NCBI GenBank assembly: GCA_039519185.1
Contig: CM076846.1
Coordinates: 73,946,818-74,010,817 of the forward strand
From: Astragalus membranaceus
Taxonomy: Eukaryota; Streptophyta; Magnoliopsida; Fabales; Fabaceae
Length of the DNA: 64,000 nucleotides
Direction of reading: 5' to 3'
This document shows, one piece after another, positions 32,452 through 44,090 of the stretch; position 1 is the stretch's first letter, and each line of letters begins with the position of its first letter. The position numbers and the translations under genes were made by a program. The notes under the pieces are model-generated. The model was not told the origin of the DNA, made no database searches, and was given only the letters and a program-made list of their open reading frames with translations.

Positions 32452-34014
32452 TTACTGAAAGAGATATGGATATCGAGCGCGCATGTCTTCTTCCAGTTCC
32501 CAGGTAGCCTCTTCGGCTGAAAAGCCATCCCAAACTACTTTGATAATCGGAATTGACCTTGAACGCAGAGTCTTCACACCACGCTCCAAGATATAACTAG
32601 GATAAGGTTGAAATGACAAATCCGGTCGCAGGTCAATTGTATCAACACTCAACGGTTGATGCAGATCGGGAATATACTTCCTTAACTGAGACACGTGGAA
32701 CACATCATGGAGGTTTGATAGGGCCGGAGACAATGCGAGGCGATAGGCAACTGGCCCAATCCGCTCGATGATTTGGAAAGGTCCAACATATCGAGGACTG
32801 AGCTTCTTCGCTCGCAAGGCTCTCCCAGTGCCTATGGTTGGAGAAACTTTCAAGAACACATGATCACCAACCTCAAACTCCAACGGTCTCCTTCGGTTGT
32901 CAGCGTAGTTCTTTTGCCGACTCTGAGCAACCTTCATCCTTTCTCGAATTAACTTGATCTTCTCAGTAGTTTCCCGAATCATATCGGGTCCCAAAAACTT
33001 GTATTCACCAATCTCCCACCAACACAATGGAGTTCTACACTTTCTACCATAAAGTGCTTCAAACGGTGCCATTCCAATGCTAGAGTGGTAACTGTTGTTG
33101 TAGGAGAATTCTACTAACGGAAGATGATCCTCCCATTTTCTCCCACTGTCGAGCACACAAGCCCGAAGCATGTCCTCAAGAGTCTGGATAGTCCTCTCCG
33201 TCTGACCATCAGTCTGAGGATGATAAGCAGTGCTAACCAGCACCCTTGTTCCCAAAGCTCCATTCAATGCTCTCCAGAACCTGGAAGTAAACTTGGGATC
33301 TCGGTCTGACACAATGCTCGTTGGAACTCCATGCAGTCTGATAATGTTCTTCACATATTCATCTGCTACCTTGGAAACCTTATAAGTCGAGCGAACGGGA
33401 ATAAAGTGAGCGGATTTAGTCAATCGGTCCACTACTACGCAAATAGAATCATTGCCGGCCTGTGACCTCGGCAAACCCATAACAAAGTCCATTGAGATAT
33501 CTTCCCACTTCCAAACTGGTACATCTAGCGGTTGTAACTGACCGCCCGGTCTTCGGTGTTCCGCCTTAACCTTCTGACAAGTTAAGCACCGAGAAACAAA
33601 TTCTGCAATCTCGACCTTCATCCCAGGCCACCAATACATCAACTTCAAGTCTCGGTACATCTTGGTGGATCCCGGATGTACGGAGTACTGACTCCTATGA
33701 GCTTCTTCCAATACTTGCCTTTTGATATCATCATCATCGGGAACACAAATCCTCCCATTAAAGCAAATCACGCCATCACTATCCTCAGTGAAATCTGGCG
33801 ATCCCCTCTGAGACTGCAACTTCATATCAGCTTCTTGAGCTACACGGATTTGTTCCCTTAGCACACTGGCTATCCGTATATGCCGCAGCACTACGCGATC
33901 CCTCTTTCTTACTACCTTGAGCTTCAAGTCTCGGAATGACTCAAACAAAGCCATCTCGTGAACCATTAATCTTGCCGTGTGGATAGACTTCCTGCTCAGA
34001 GCGTCTGCTACCAC
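32452..34014 (-). CDS. Tekay Pol C-terminal part: RNase H end, integrase, chromodomain
   Basis: This is the continuation of the gag-pol frame after a single-base frameshift. It starts in the last RNase H residues (VVADALSRK). The integrase follows, with its HHCC zinc finger (HPGSTKMYRDL ... CLTCQKVKAEH). The DDE core has MDFVMGLPRSQAG, VSDRDPKFTSRFW and TDGQTERTIQTLED. The GPF-type module YVGPFQIIERIGPVAYRL comes next. The last ~60 residues (YILERGVKTLRSRSIPIIKV, then EEATWELEEDMRARYPYLF) are a chromodomain-like fold typical of the Tekay clade, which is thought to steer integration to particular chromatin. The 3' end lies 50 bp from the 3' LTR. Confidence 0.92.
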   Translation of the reverse strand: MVADALSRKSIHTARLMVHEMALFESFRDLKLKVVRKRDRVVLRHIRIASVLREQIRVAQEADMKLQSQRGSPDFTEDSDGVICFNGRICVPDDDDIKRQVLEEAHRSQYSVHPGSTKMYRDLKLMYWWPGMKVEIAEFVSRCLTCQKVKAEHRRPGGQLQPLDVPVWKWEDISMDFVMGLPRSQAGNDSICVVVDRLTKSAHFIPVRSTYKVSKVADEYVKNIIRLHGVPTSIVSDRDPKFTSRFWRALNGALGTRVLVSTAYHPQTDGQTERTIQTLEDMLRACVLDSGRKWEDHLPLVEFSYNNSYHSSIGMAPFEALYGRKCRTPLCWWEIGEYKFLGPDMIRETTEKIKLIRERMKVAQSRQKNYADNRRRPLEFEVGDHVFLKVSPTIGTGRALRAKKLSPRYVGPFQIIERIGPVAYRLALSPALSNLHDVFHVSQLRKYIPDLHQPLSVDTIDLRPDLSFQPYPSYILERGVKTLRSRSIPIIKVVWDGFSAEEATWELEEDMRARYPYLFQ

Positions 34015-36871
34015 ATTGGCTTTCCCCAGGGTGGTATTTCAGTTCGAAGTCATAGTCCTTCAAAAATTCAGTCCACCTTCTCTGTCTGTTATTCAACTCT
34101 TTTTGATCAAATAGATACTTCAAGCTCTTGTGATCACTAAAAATCTCGAAACGAGAACCGTAAAGGTAATGTCTCCAAATTTTTAGTGCGAACACAATAG
34201 CCGCCAACTCCAAGTCATGAGTTGGGTAATTCCGTTCATGCGTCTTCAATTGCCTAGATGCATAGGCCACAACGTGTTGATTCTGCATGAGAACACATCC
34301 TAAACCCTTCCCAGATGCGTCACTGTAAATCTGGAATCCCAATGACGGATCTGGAAGAATTAGGATCGGAGCAGAAGTTAACTTTTCTTTCAATCCAAGG
34401 AAGCACTCTTCACAATCGGCATCCCACGTAAACGGTTGACCCTTGCGAGTCAATCGAGTAAGCGGAAGTACCATTTGCGAAAAACCTTCAATGAATCTTC
34501 TATAGTAACCAGCTAAACCCAGAAAGCTTCTGATCTCAGTCACTGACGTTGGCCGTTCCCAATTCAACACAGCTTCCACCTTGCTAGGATCCACTGCAAC
34601 CCCTTCTTGGGAAATCACATGACCTAAGAATTTCACCTCGGACATCCAAAAATCACACTTCGATGGTTTAGCAAAAAGTTTCTTCTCTCGGAGTACTCCT
34701 AGGACAAAGCGGAGATGCTGAGCATGCTCCTCAACTGATTTGGAGTAAACCAAGATATCATCAATAAAAACGACCACAAACTGATCTAGGTAAGAATGAA
34801 ATACTCTATTCATATAATCCATGAATACGGCTGGGGCATTAGTCAATCCGAAGGGCATCACCACAAACTCGTAGTGTCCGTACCTCGTACGAAAAGCAGT
34901 CTTCGGGATGTCTAAGGCTCTTACCCTGATTTGATGGTACCCTGACCTCAGATCAACTTTGGAGAAAACTTTAGCACCTCGAAGTTGGTCAAGTAGATCA
35001 TCTATCCTTGGCAATGGATACTTGTTCTTGATAGTGATTTTATTCAGCTGACGGTAGTCTATGCATAACCTCATGCTTCCGTCCTTCTTCTTGACTAGCA
35101 ATACCGGAGCACCCCATGGAGAAGCACTCGGTCGAATAAACTTCTTGGAAATTAATTCCTCAAGTTGGGACTTCAATTCTTTCAGTTCAAGAGGAGACAT
35201 CCTATAAGGTGCTATGGATATTGGCCCTGTGCCAGGCGCCAAATCTATAGAGAATTCTACCTCTCGTTCTGGAGGCAAAGAGGAAACTTCCTCGGGAAAG
35301 ACATCTAAGAATTCATTAACAACTTGAATAGACGATAAATCCAAGTCAGCTTCAGTTGATGCAGACAAAATAACAACAAAAGCTGCCGCACCTTGGAATA
35401 GGGACTGGCTGGCTGAAACGAATGAAATAACACCATCATCTGTCGGCGGTGAATGTTCAGCTACTTCAGAAGGAAAATTAATTGCACGATTGAAACAGTC
35501 AATCATAATGTGATTGGAAGTCATCCAATTCATTCCCAACACGATCTCCATTCCTCTCATAGGCAGACAGATAAAATCTACAACAAAATCCCAGTCTCTA
35601 ATTGTAAGCAGACAGTTAAGGCACAAAGATTGGGTTCGCACACGACCCTTGGCTGCAGTAAGAATAGTCATTGGCTCGGATATAGGAGATACTGTCAATC
35701 CTAACCGTTCAGCACATGTTTCTGAGATAAAGCAATGAGTAGCACCAGAGTCATACAAAATATTAACAGTTTGATTAAAGAGAGAACCTGTACCCCTTAT
35801 AAGATTATCAGCTGGTTTGATGGTCTTGGCATCCAAAGTGTTGACTCGAGCCTGTCTAGGAGCATCAGGGGACTCTAAGAAAGCCTTTCTCGCTGGGCAG
35901 TTGTTAGCATAGTGCCCCTCTTCATTACAATAATAACACTGGTTTGATTTTGACTCCAATTGACATCTCCCACGATGATTCTTCTTACACACCTTACAGT
36001 TCCGATACCCAGAAGAGTTATCCGACTGAATCTGCTTTCCTTTGTCTAAATTCCCTTTATACTTCGGTTTTGAAGAAGTTGACTCACTACTCTTTCTTTT
36101 ATCCTTCCAGAAATCTTTCCTCTCCGCATACATTCTTTTCAGGTCGCTCTCAACTGAATGAGCCTGTTGAACCAAAGCAGGATAGGTGGTCATGGAATAA
36201 GAACTGAGACCTTGATTCACATCGCCTCTAAGACCTTGTCTAAACATCACCATTTTCCACTTATCATCCGGAGCGGTGGCCCCCAATTCATAGAATTGTG
36301 ACAACCTCTCGAATTTTGCAGCGTACTCCCCAACTGTCATCTCTCCCTGTTTCAAACTCAGAAATTCCATTTGTTTATCAAGTCTTTGGGAGTCGGGAAA
36401 ATAATGACCCAAAAACAACTCCTTGAAATTATTCCACTCAAGAGGAGTTCCCTGATTTTGAAGCATTCTACGAGCGTTAACCCACCAAGTGTGAGCATCC
36501 TCGTCTAGAGCGTTAGCAGCACAAATTACCTTTTCTCCTTCATTGCATTGCAAAGTATCAAAGATCCGTTCCATGGCATCTACCCAGAAATGGGCTTTCA
36601 TTGCCTCGGATCCTCCTCTGAAGGTTGGGGGTTTCATCTTCAGAAACCGGAAATACACCCTGTTGGGATCCTCGGGTGTTGGCACATTGACTGGCTCAGC
36701 TGGTTGAGGTTGAGGCATCTGATGCATCTGCTGCATTTGAGCCATTTGAGCCATCTGTTGTTGTTGCATTAGTATCATGTCATTCATCATCTTCTGTTGA
36801 GTCTCGATGACATTCTGCATCCATTCTTGATGAGGATCAACAGGTGGGTTTCTTCTACCTCTCCCAGCCAT
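33941..36871 (-). CDS. Tekay Gag, protease, RT and RNase H
   Basis: The start is taken at MAGRGRRNPP (36871), which begins like other Tekay Gag proteins and follows the primer site by about 120 bp; an in-frame ATG at 36928 is possible. In order: Gag core with FRGGSEAMKAHFWVDAMERI, one CCHC knuckle (CYYCNEEGHYANNC), protease (ILYDSGATHCFIS), RT (MRLCIDYRQLNKITIKNKYP and FIDDILVYS at the active site), and RNase H (FQIYSDASGKGLGCVL, ATDHKSL-type FSDHKSLKYL). The frame shifts at KYHPGES, where the plus strand has CCCC (34024-34027); with three C the frame would run on into integrase. Confidence 0.92.
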   Translation of the reverse strand: MAGRGRRNPPVDPHQEWMQNVIETQQKMMNDMILMQQQQMAQMAQMQQMHQMPQPQPAEPVNVPTPEDPNRVYFRFLKMKPPTFRGGSEAMKAHFWVDAMERIFDTLQCNEGEKVICAANALDEDAHTWWVNARRMLQNQGTPLEWNNFKELFLGHYFPDSQRLDKQMEFLSLKQGEMTVGEYAAKFERLSQFYELGATAPDDKWKMVMFRQGLRGDVNQGLSSYSMTTYPALVQQAHSVESDLKRMYAERKDFWKDKRKSSESTSSKPKYKGNLDKGKQIQSDNSSGYRNCKVCKKNHRGRCQLESKSNQCYYCNEEGHYANNCPARKAFLESPDAPRQARVNTLDAKTIKPADNLIRGTGSLFNQTVNILYDSGATHCFISETCAERLGLTVSPISEPMTILTAAKGRVRTQSLCLNCLLTIRDWDFVVDFICLPMRGMEIVLGMNWMTSNHIMIDCFNRAINFPSEVAEHSPPTDDGVISFVSASQSLFQGAAAFVVILSASTEADLDLSSIQVVNEFLDVFPEEVSSLPPEREVEFSIDLAPGTGPISIAPYRMSPLELKELKSQLEELISKKFIRPSASPWGAPVLLVKKKDGSMRLCIDYRQLNKITIKNKYPLPRIDDLLDQLRGAKVFSKVDLRSGYHQIRVRALDIPKTAFRTRYGHYEFVVMPFGLTNAPAVFMDYMNRVFHSYLDQFVVVFIDDILVYSKSVEEHAQHLRFVLGVLREKKLFAKPSKCDFWMSEVKFLGHVISQEGVAVDPSKVEAVLNWERPTSVTEIRSFLGLAGYYRRFIEGFSQMVLPLTRLTRKGQPFTWDADCEECFLGLKEKLTSAPILILPDPSLGFQIYSDASGKGLGCVLMQNQHVVAYASRQLKTHERNYPTHDLELAAIVFALKIWRHYLYGSRFEIFSDHKSLKYLFDQKELNNRQRRWTEFLKDYDFELKYHPGESQCGSRRSEQEVYPHGKINGSRDGFV

Positions 36872-36989
36872 GATTCTGCGAAGTATGCACAAAGTATTAA
36901 GTTGATCAGGCTCAATGTCTAATAGCATACTAAGAAAAATCAGACTTAGAAGACGTAAAAGACTCTTAACATCTAAGTCCGACTAGGTC

Positions 36990-37006
36990 GAACCGCTCTG
37001 ATACCA
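36990..37006 (-). promoter_or_regulatory. Primer-binding site of the Tekay element
   Basis: On the minus strand, TGGTATCAGAGCGGTTC follows the 5' LTR after two bases. It is complementary to the 3' end of plant initiator methionyl-tRNA, the usual minus-strand primer for these elements. Confidence 0.9.
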
Positions 37007-37008
37007 AA

Positions 37009-39513
37009 TGTAACACTCCGGTATTTCTAACATGTAGAGAGACCGAAGATGCACAGATGCGGAAGTTCAGAGGACACAGTTCCTGTTTAAGCATTGGACA
37101 TACAAACTTTTTCCGAAATAAAAACATAATCGGAATAACATTACTTCATAAAATAGAAGTACATCGGTTCCATACCGAATGGATTACAATATCCAAGTCC
37201 AAATACCAAACAGAAACATAAGACGGTTCATATAACTCATAATCAATACAAGTTTATATAACCAATAAGACAACAAAAGAACAAGGGATCAAATGACTAA
37301 TTCTCCGGCACCTCCAAGAGTATACCAGCTACTCGTGCACAATAGTCTTCCTTTTTCCCTGCTTCTTTGAAAAACAACAAATATGGATTGGGTGAGATAA
37401 CATTATCTCAGTGAGTCCTACCGTGCCCCCTCACTGACACTCGGTTCAATTCATTAAACCGTTACAACCAAAGTTGACATAACAATGTCTTATTTATTAA
37501 TCGAAATGCCAAGCAAATGGTGTTCTTATCTTATTTAGTATAAACCGATTGTGAACCCAACGTCACGAATATCGGAAATACCATAGTCTTAGTTTAGCAT
37601 AAACCGATTGTGAACCCAACGTCACGAATATCGGTAACCCGTGAGTTGACCACGCCAAAACACATTCAGGGCCATAGGTAAGGGGTCATGACTACCCTCC
37701 CTAGTATGCTACTTGTCGGGTCGTCACCCAACGTAATACGTATGACAATACGCATCAAGTTCTCGAGAGTTAGATAATTTATATCTTTTCGATCACCAAA
37801 GGATCAATCACATAATAATTGGATAAACAATATCCATATCGATCTATAACCCGTTTTGAGGAATTCATAAGTTAGACCTCCGGCATTATAATCATTTTCA
37901 TTTGACATATATAAACATATATATTCAGTCAGTGTACCCACACGTATTCTAGGGTTTCGGCTTTTCACTTAAATGTGCTTTCGAAACTCTTTTCAAAAAC
38001 ACGAGTTGAACGAGCTCAAAATACGGTTTTTAATAAGGCAACTTCATTTTAGATGATTGAGAAAGAGATTAGAAAAGGTTCGGGATCGAACGGAGCGACG
38101 AAACGAGAAAACGGAAGCCGGTAACAGAACCACACGCACGACCCGTGCCCAGGGGCGCACGACCCGTGCGTGGTGCACTGCTCAGAACCCATCTACCAGA
38201 AAGAAACGCACGATCCGTGCCCAGGGGCGCACGACCCGTGCGTCCCATTCGGTTTCCAATCCTTCCAACCCGAAGCAGGCGCACGATCCGTGCCCAGGGG
38301 CGCACGATCCGTGCGACCTGTGTCTGTTACCAGAATTTCACATTTTTCTCATTTTCGCTCTCCGTTCTCGTCCAATTCGATTTCTAATTTCAATCACCTG
38401 AAACTCAGAAAATTTCCATCTATTCCAGAATATATATAAAGTGTTTCATTTCAATGATTCATCAAAATTCTCAATAAACCGTAAAACTCCGTTTTGACTT
38501 AAATATCGCTTTTCGGTTCTAAGTCCTTTGAAAACGGGATTGTTGCCTTATCATTCGAAACCACAAGTTTTCAGAATACATAAAATGTCCCTAATCCGTG
38601 AGTAGAACTCACCTAGTCGACGATCGTACGAGGAGCTCCAACGGAATACGCGATAACCGAATCACAAGAACCCACGAACAATCCCCGTTAGATACTAGTT
38701 CGAACCGAGACAGCAACTCTTCCCACTGAGCAACTGGAACAGCAACTAGAATGACTGAAATCCTTCTAAATTCGAAATGCAAGCACTAGACTTCTCCTTT
38801 GACAGCAACAACAACAAAAACTGAACATGCAAGCTCTACCTTCTTCACCAATGAAGCACCAAGTTCGAAAATGGGGTTGAGAGAAAGAATGAGAACTAGC
38901 CTCTGAAACTTATACCAATAGAAAGAGAATCGAAAATGGAGTGGAAAGGAGGTCTGAATACTTACATGCACTGACCATGGAGATGGATCCTTCTCCTCCC
39001 TTCTTCTCTCTCTCTCTCTCTCTCTCTCGATTTTGCCCTTCCTTTCTATCCTCCCCCTTCTGTTTTTCCCTTTCTTTTATTTTCAGCTGAAGCCAAATTG
39101 TTTAAGTGTGAGGCTGGTCAGGTGTCTATATGGGCTGGGGGAAATTTAAATGATGGTGAAATGACCAAACTACCCCTAGCCCATTAAGTCATGGGTTAGG
39201 TGTCAAGTTTTCTCTTCGGTGCAACACTTCTCGATTAATCCGGTTCCGACCTGAAGTTCCGCAATTCTTTCGGTTCGAAATTAATTTTAGCCTTCATAAT
39301 TATAATTTAAATGATTAGGGGTGTGAAAAGACAATTTTTCCCTTCATCCCCAATTCCTTATTTAATTATGAATAAGTCACACTTTAATGGAGAATAGGAT
39401 TTCTTGACGAATTACTCGACTATTAATCCCCGAGACGCGACCGATTATTCCCACAAATAATTAATCGGCCTCCGGCATCGTAATACGAGTCTTCAAAAAT
39501 TAGGGATGTTACA
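37009..39513 (-). repeat. 5' LTR of the Tekay element
   Basis: Length is 2,505 bp, near-identical to the 3' LTR. Differences include a much shorter TC microsatellite (about 12 units, 39005-39028, against about 33), a 6 bp insertion near 37740 and scattered substitutions. The element's promoter should lie inside, but no single TATA box was chosen with confidence. Confidence 0.95.
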
Positions 39514-39518
39514 CCATA

Positions 39519-41073
39519 TAGAATAGAAACACTTTCCCCCCGTACCTGATATTGAAGTGCATTCCAATAGGGAGTCGACAAAGAGAAATTTCGAGTTGTC
39601 GAACGTGATATAATTCCAACGAGACTATGTGTCACTCGAACGCGTACCGTTATGCAACAACAACGACGGCAATGCAAAAGTCATATTAAATATACTCAAT
39701 CACTCCTTTAATGAATTAACAACAAAATCCCTTTTTCATTGTCGAAATAGTTTAAAAGAATATACCAAAATATTAGTAATTTAAATTAAGTTAAACTTTA
39801 AAGACTAAAATATCAAAACTATTCAAAATCATATATAGATCAACTTTAAACCCATTTACTTGTGTAAAAAATAAAACTACAATAGTCTAATATCTTAAAT
39901 ATATTTAGCCTTAACAAAACTTATATTCATATATATATATATATAGACACACATGAATTATCTTTAACAAAATACCACTTTATAAAATATCATTTCCTTT
40001 CAAGAATAACAATGAAACATGGTCTACTCAAAATATGAGATTTTAATGTTCTGTCATGGATTAAAGAAATTTGGAACAGACACGCCAAAGGGCTTCCAAA
40101 CATGAGTTTCACATTAAATTGCTATTGCTAAGGAATTAAAGGAAGAGGCAAACTTACGAAAAGTGGAGGATTAGACAAATAAGCAGCTTGCTGTTGGCAC
40201 GATAGAGCAACGACGGTGATTAAAGGAGAAGGATTGGTGCGAATTATGAATTCAATGGCTAATAGGAGTTAAGACAGCAAGAATAGTTATCCAAAGAGAT
40301 TAGCCCAATCTAAAAAGCTTGCTACAGATGAAGTCATGATGGCCGAACGTCTTTATAAACCAACCAATCAAATTGAATATTAGAATTATGAACATTTATG
40401 TAAAAAAAGGCAACAGCTTCCTCAATTTTGCATTGACCATCATGATTTCAATCCATGACTTCAATATCCTTATGATGTGGTGTGAATTCACCCACTATAA
40501 AGCAAGGAAGTTGGCTTTGCACTAAACACCCATGCTGGGACGAGTGATAGGAATGATGAAAAGGATTACCGAGACAGAGAGGGATAGCGGCTGTATACTA
40601 GAGGAAGTGAGGAAAATTAGGTTTTTAGATAGTATTACATAGAATGGATAATAGTAAAGCCGAAGAAACAGAGTCTTGTATGACAATGAAGTTCAAAGCT
40701 TATTTAAATTATTATATTTTTTGAAAACATTTTCAATACAAACACCATCTTAAATCTTAATATTTTTTTAATCATAAAATTTGTCCCTAAATACTTTATA
40801 GTTGAAATACTAATATTTTATAAAATAAAATAAGCAACTACAATAATAATATTTCAAAAACAATTATTCTATAAATCAAATGATTAAATATAACAACAAT
40901 GTATTACCAATATAATATAAAAACACTATTTAATATCATTTCAACATATTTTAATAATTCAACTACACATAAATATATAAAGTTATTTAAAATAACAAAA
41001 GTAACTAAAACATTTAATTACTAAGGATGATGACGCAAATTATAACACAGCGTACCAAAACGAAAATTGGGGT
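39519..41073. other. AT-rich non-coding stretch
   Basis: No coding sequence was recognised. There is an AT dinucleotide run near 39930-39945. The first ~150 bp may belong to whatever sequence the Tekay element entered, continuing from 29861. Confidence 0.45.
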
Positions 41074-41150
41074 GTGGAGTCCGTTCATCCTCCACTTAAT
41101 ACACTAGCAACAGATTCAGCAAGGAATGGAAAACTGCAAACAACAACGTT

Positions 41151-41954
41151 GTGGAGTCCGTTCATCCTCCATTAGAAACTATTGAATTAGAAAAGAATGG
41201 AGTTGTCTTTGAAGCCTCTCCGTTCAAGGCTCTTAGAAGCCAACAACCAAAAGATAAGGAAATTGGAAGGATCCAATCCCAGTTAAATTATTCAAACCAA
41301 GCCTTACACACCATTGCTGAGCAATTAGATAAGGTAGAACTCCAGTTACAGTTCGATCCTCGCATCTCCCAAGCCATCCCCTCAAAAGAAGTAAACTGTT
41401 ATAAGGATTATAAACTAGACCCAGATCGTCCTATTTACAAACTTGTTAATGCCCCAGAAAAGGACTTAAGAGAAGCAAGATTAGGAATTAGGACAGATGA
41501 TTTAGTTGAGCAATTAAAAAAGATGACTATCAAGGATAAGTCTCTGCAAATCAATATGTTATCTCAAGAATTAGAATTAAATAAAATAGGAGGATCTAGA
41601 ATGAAGAACACATGATACTTAGGAAAAGCTAGGAATTATTACCCTAGACCTAGTTATCCAGATCTTCAGTTCGAAGAAAGCTCCTACATGACATCTAGTT
41701 CCTATAGTGGAAATTCCATTGTAGAGTGGAACATAGATGGTCACAGTGAGCAGAACATATTAAACACCATTCAAGAAATGACAATGGCGTCTACTACCTT
41801 CAAGACAAGTGGAGGCAATACCGACAAGAAAGAAGCTTTATTAATAGTCACAGGCTTTACAAGTCAGTTAAAGGGTTGGTGGGACAACATACTGACAGAA
41901 CAAGAAAAGCTATTAATATTAAATGCTAAAAGAGGGATCCCACTACAGGATTAG
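41151..41954 (+). pseudogene. Pararetrovirus coat-protein N-terminal region, copy A
   Basis: Two in-frame pieces (to 41615 and from 41688) are separated by an in-frame TGA where copy B reads on. The first part, with ALHTIAEQLDKVELQLQFD, may be a coiled coil. The second has SIVEWNIDGHSEQNI and GFTSQLKGWWDNILTE, a capsid-precursor type region resembling Gag. No clear ATG begins it. The sequence CAGAAAAG at 41456-41463 is the uninterrupted site that carries the hAT insertion in copy B. Confidence 0.7.
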
Positions 41955-42059
41955 AAGCAGGAGAAGATGTCGTAAAAACCCTTCTCTATGCCATTACTAG
42001 GACCTTTTTAGGCTGACCCATTACAGTTGTAGGAAAGAGGTGCAGACTAATTAGCTAAC

Positions 42060-42760
42060 CTATATTGCCCTACCATGTCTGATTCCCGTTGGTATAAAGA
42101 CATGTTCATATCCAAATTATACATGCGGCCCGATGGGAACGCAGATTACTGGAAAGGTCAAGATGAAGATTAAGGATAAGTTTAATGGTCAAATCCCTTA
42201 TGGATCATTAACTTTAGGTCAAATTTCTAATTATGTGGTAGAAACTGGAATTAATATCTGCAAAGACTTTAAGATACAGAACAAAATTAGAAATGAAGTA
42301 ACTCAGAGCAGAAATGAATTAGGTTCCATCTGTGAACAGTTTGGGATAGAAACCATCAAAGCTCCTAGTAAAGATAAAAGGAAAAAACACTCAGGATCTT
42401 ATACAAAGAAATCTTACTCGAAGGACGAAAATACCCCAAGCATTACTCAAAGAACTATTCTCACAAAAGGAATCATAGTCAAACCCAGAATAGCAAAGAA
42501 CCTCCTAGAAAGTTCACTGGGAAGACTAAAATTAAAAAGGAATATGGTGGCAGTAGTACCAAAGATGTTAAATGTTATAAGTGCAGTAGCTTAGGTCATT
42601 ATGCAAAAAATTGCAGAGTTTGTCAAAAGATTAACGAGATTAATAATTTAGAAATACAAGAAGATTTAAAGGAAAGTGTTATTAATATCTTAAAAGGTAT
42701 TATGATAGTTGATGAGTCTTCTAGCTCTTCAGAGGAGTCCTCTTAAGACTATGTCAATTA
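42060..42760 (+). pseudogene. Pararetrovirus coat-protein core and zinc knuckle, copy A
   Basis: Fragments include SKLYMRPDGN, IPYGSLTLGQISNYVVETG, and a Lys-rich stretch, then a CCHC knuckle (CYKCSSLGHYAKNC) near 42568-42615 in another frame. This order is standard for Caulimoviridae coat proteins. At least two frame changes and several stops are present, and the acidic tail after the knuckle stops at 42746. Confidence 0.75.
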
Positions 42761-42829
42761 GGTATTAGGTGCTCTGAATCAGAACAAAGTTCTGACGAAG
42801 GTTGTTGTTTAGAACCTGAATTATTATAA

Positions 42830-44090
42830 AAAGGAAATCCAGGAATATCTAGAAAAAGGATTAATCAGAGTCAGCAAGTCCCCTTGGAGCTGTGCTGGAT
42901 TCTATGTAGTAATTTCCTCTGAGTTAGAGAGAGGAGCACCTAGGTTAGTAATTAACTATAAACCCCTGAACAAGGTTTTATAATGGATTAGGTATCCCAT
43001 GCCAAATAAAAAGGACCTTATTGGCAGATTACATAAGGCATCTATCTTTTCTAAGTCTGATATGAAATTAGGCTACTACCAAATACAGGTAGAAGAGAAA
43101 GATAAGTATAAAACCGCCTTCGTAGTACCATTTGGTCATTACAAATGGAATGTCATGCCCGAGGGACTAAAAAATGCCCCTAGTGAATTCCAACATATTA
43201 TGAACGACATCTTTAATAATTACCAACAATTCACTATAGTTTATCTAGATGACGTCTTGGTATATTCAAACTCAATTAACCAACATTTTGAACACCTAGA
43301 TAAATTCTTTAGAATTATTAAAGAAAGTGGTTTAGTCATATCTGCTAAAAAGATGAAATTATTTCAAGTTAATGTTAGATTTTTGGGATTTAACATTTAC
43401 CATGGAATGCTTACTCTCATTAGCAGAGCCAAAGAATCCTCAGAGTTAGGGTTCGGAGCTTGGTGATAAATTCCCAAACAAACTAAAGGATAAAACACAG
43501 TTACAAAGATTCTTGGGCTGTGTCAATTACGTCGCTGATTTTATCCCCAACCTTAGGACAATATGTTTAGCTTTATTTAAACGCTTAAAAAAGAATCCTC
43601 CCAAATTGGATGAATCAATGAGCGAGAGTGTTAGAACATTAAAAAGGATAGTCAAGAAATTACCATGCTTAGGAATCCCAGATCCCCAAGCATCTCTTAT
43701 AATAGAAACAGATGCCTCAGAGTTAGGGTTCAGAGCTATACTAAAACAAATACTACCGAGTAGCCATAAGGAACAAGTAGCTAGGTATTATTCAGGAACA
43801 TGGAATACGACTCAATTAAAATACAGTACGGTTAAGAAAGAAATATTAGCTATTGTTTTATGCATTACCAAATTTCAAGATGATTTGTTTTCAAAAAGAT
43901 TTTTATTAAAACCGACTGCAAAGCAGCCAAGGATGTATTACAAAAGGATGTTAAAAACTTAGTTTCTAAACATATTTTTTCCAGATGGCAATCATTACTT
44001 TCTTATTTTGACTTTGATATTGAACATATAAAGGAGAAAAGAATTCTTTACCAGATTTTCTTACAAGAGAATACTTACAGGGTAAAAATG
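42830..44090 (+). pseudogene. Pararetrovirus RT and RNase H, copy A
   Basis: RT motifs run from EIQEYLEKGLIRVSKSPWSC through KASIFSKSDMKLGYYQIQV and FGHYKWNVMPEGLKNAPSEF to the catalytic VYLDDVLVYSNS, which is intact here. RNase H has LIIETDASELGF, YYSGTWNTTQLKYSTVKKE and AIVLCITKFQDDLF. Stops or frame changes lie near 42980, 43460 and 43960. Compared with copy B, sequence immediately upstream of the RT is deleted. Confidence 0.85.

Larger units (their letters stand above)
29862..39513 (-). mobile_element. Complete Tekay/Del-type chromovirus (Ty3/gypsy)
   Basis: This 9.65 kb element has two long LTRs (29862-32402 and 37009-39513), a methionyl-tRNA primer site, gag-pro-pol and a C-terminal chromodomain. 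The five bases CCATA precede the left LTR (29857-29861) and follow the right LTR (39514-39518), a clear target-site duplication. LTR ends are TGTAACATCCC (5' end, minus strand) and GTGTTACA. The LTRs differ mainly by scattered substitutions, a 6 bp indel and microsatellite length, so the insertion is young. The coding region is intact apart from one frameshift at a C4 run (34024-34027, plus strand). Confidence 0.95.
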
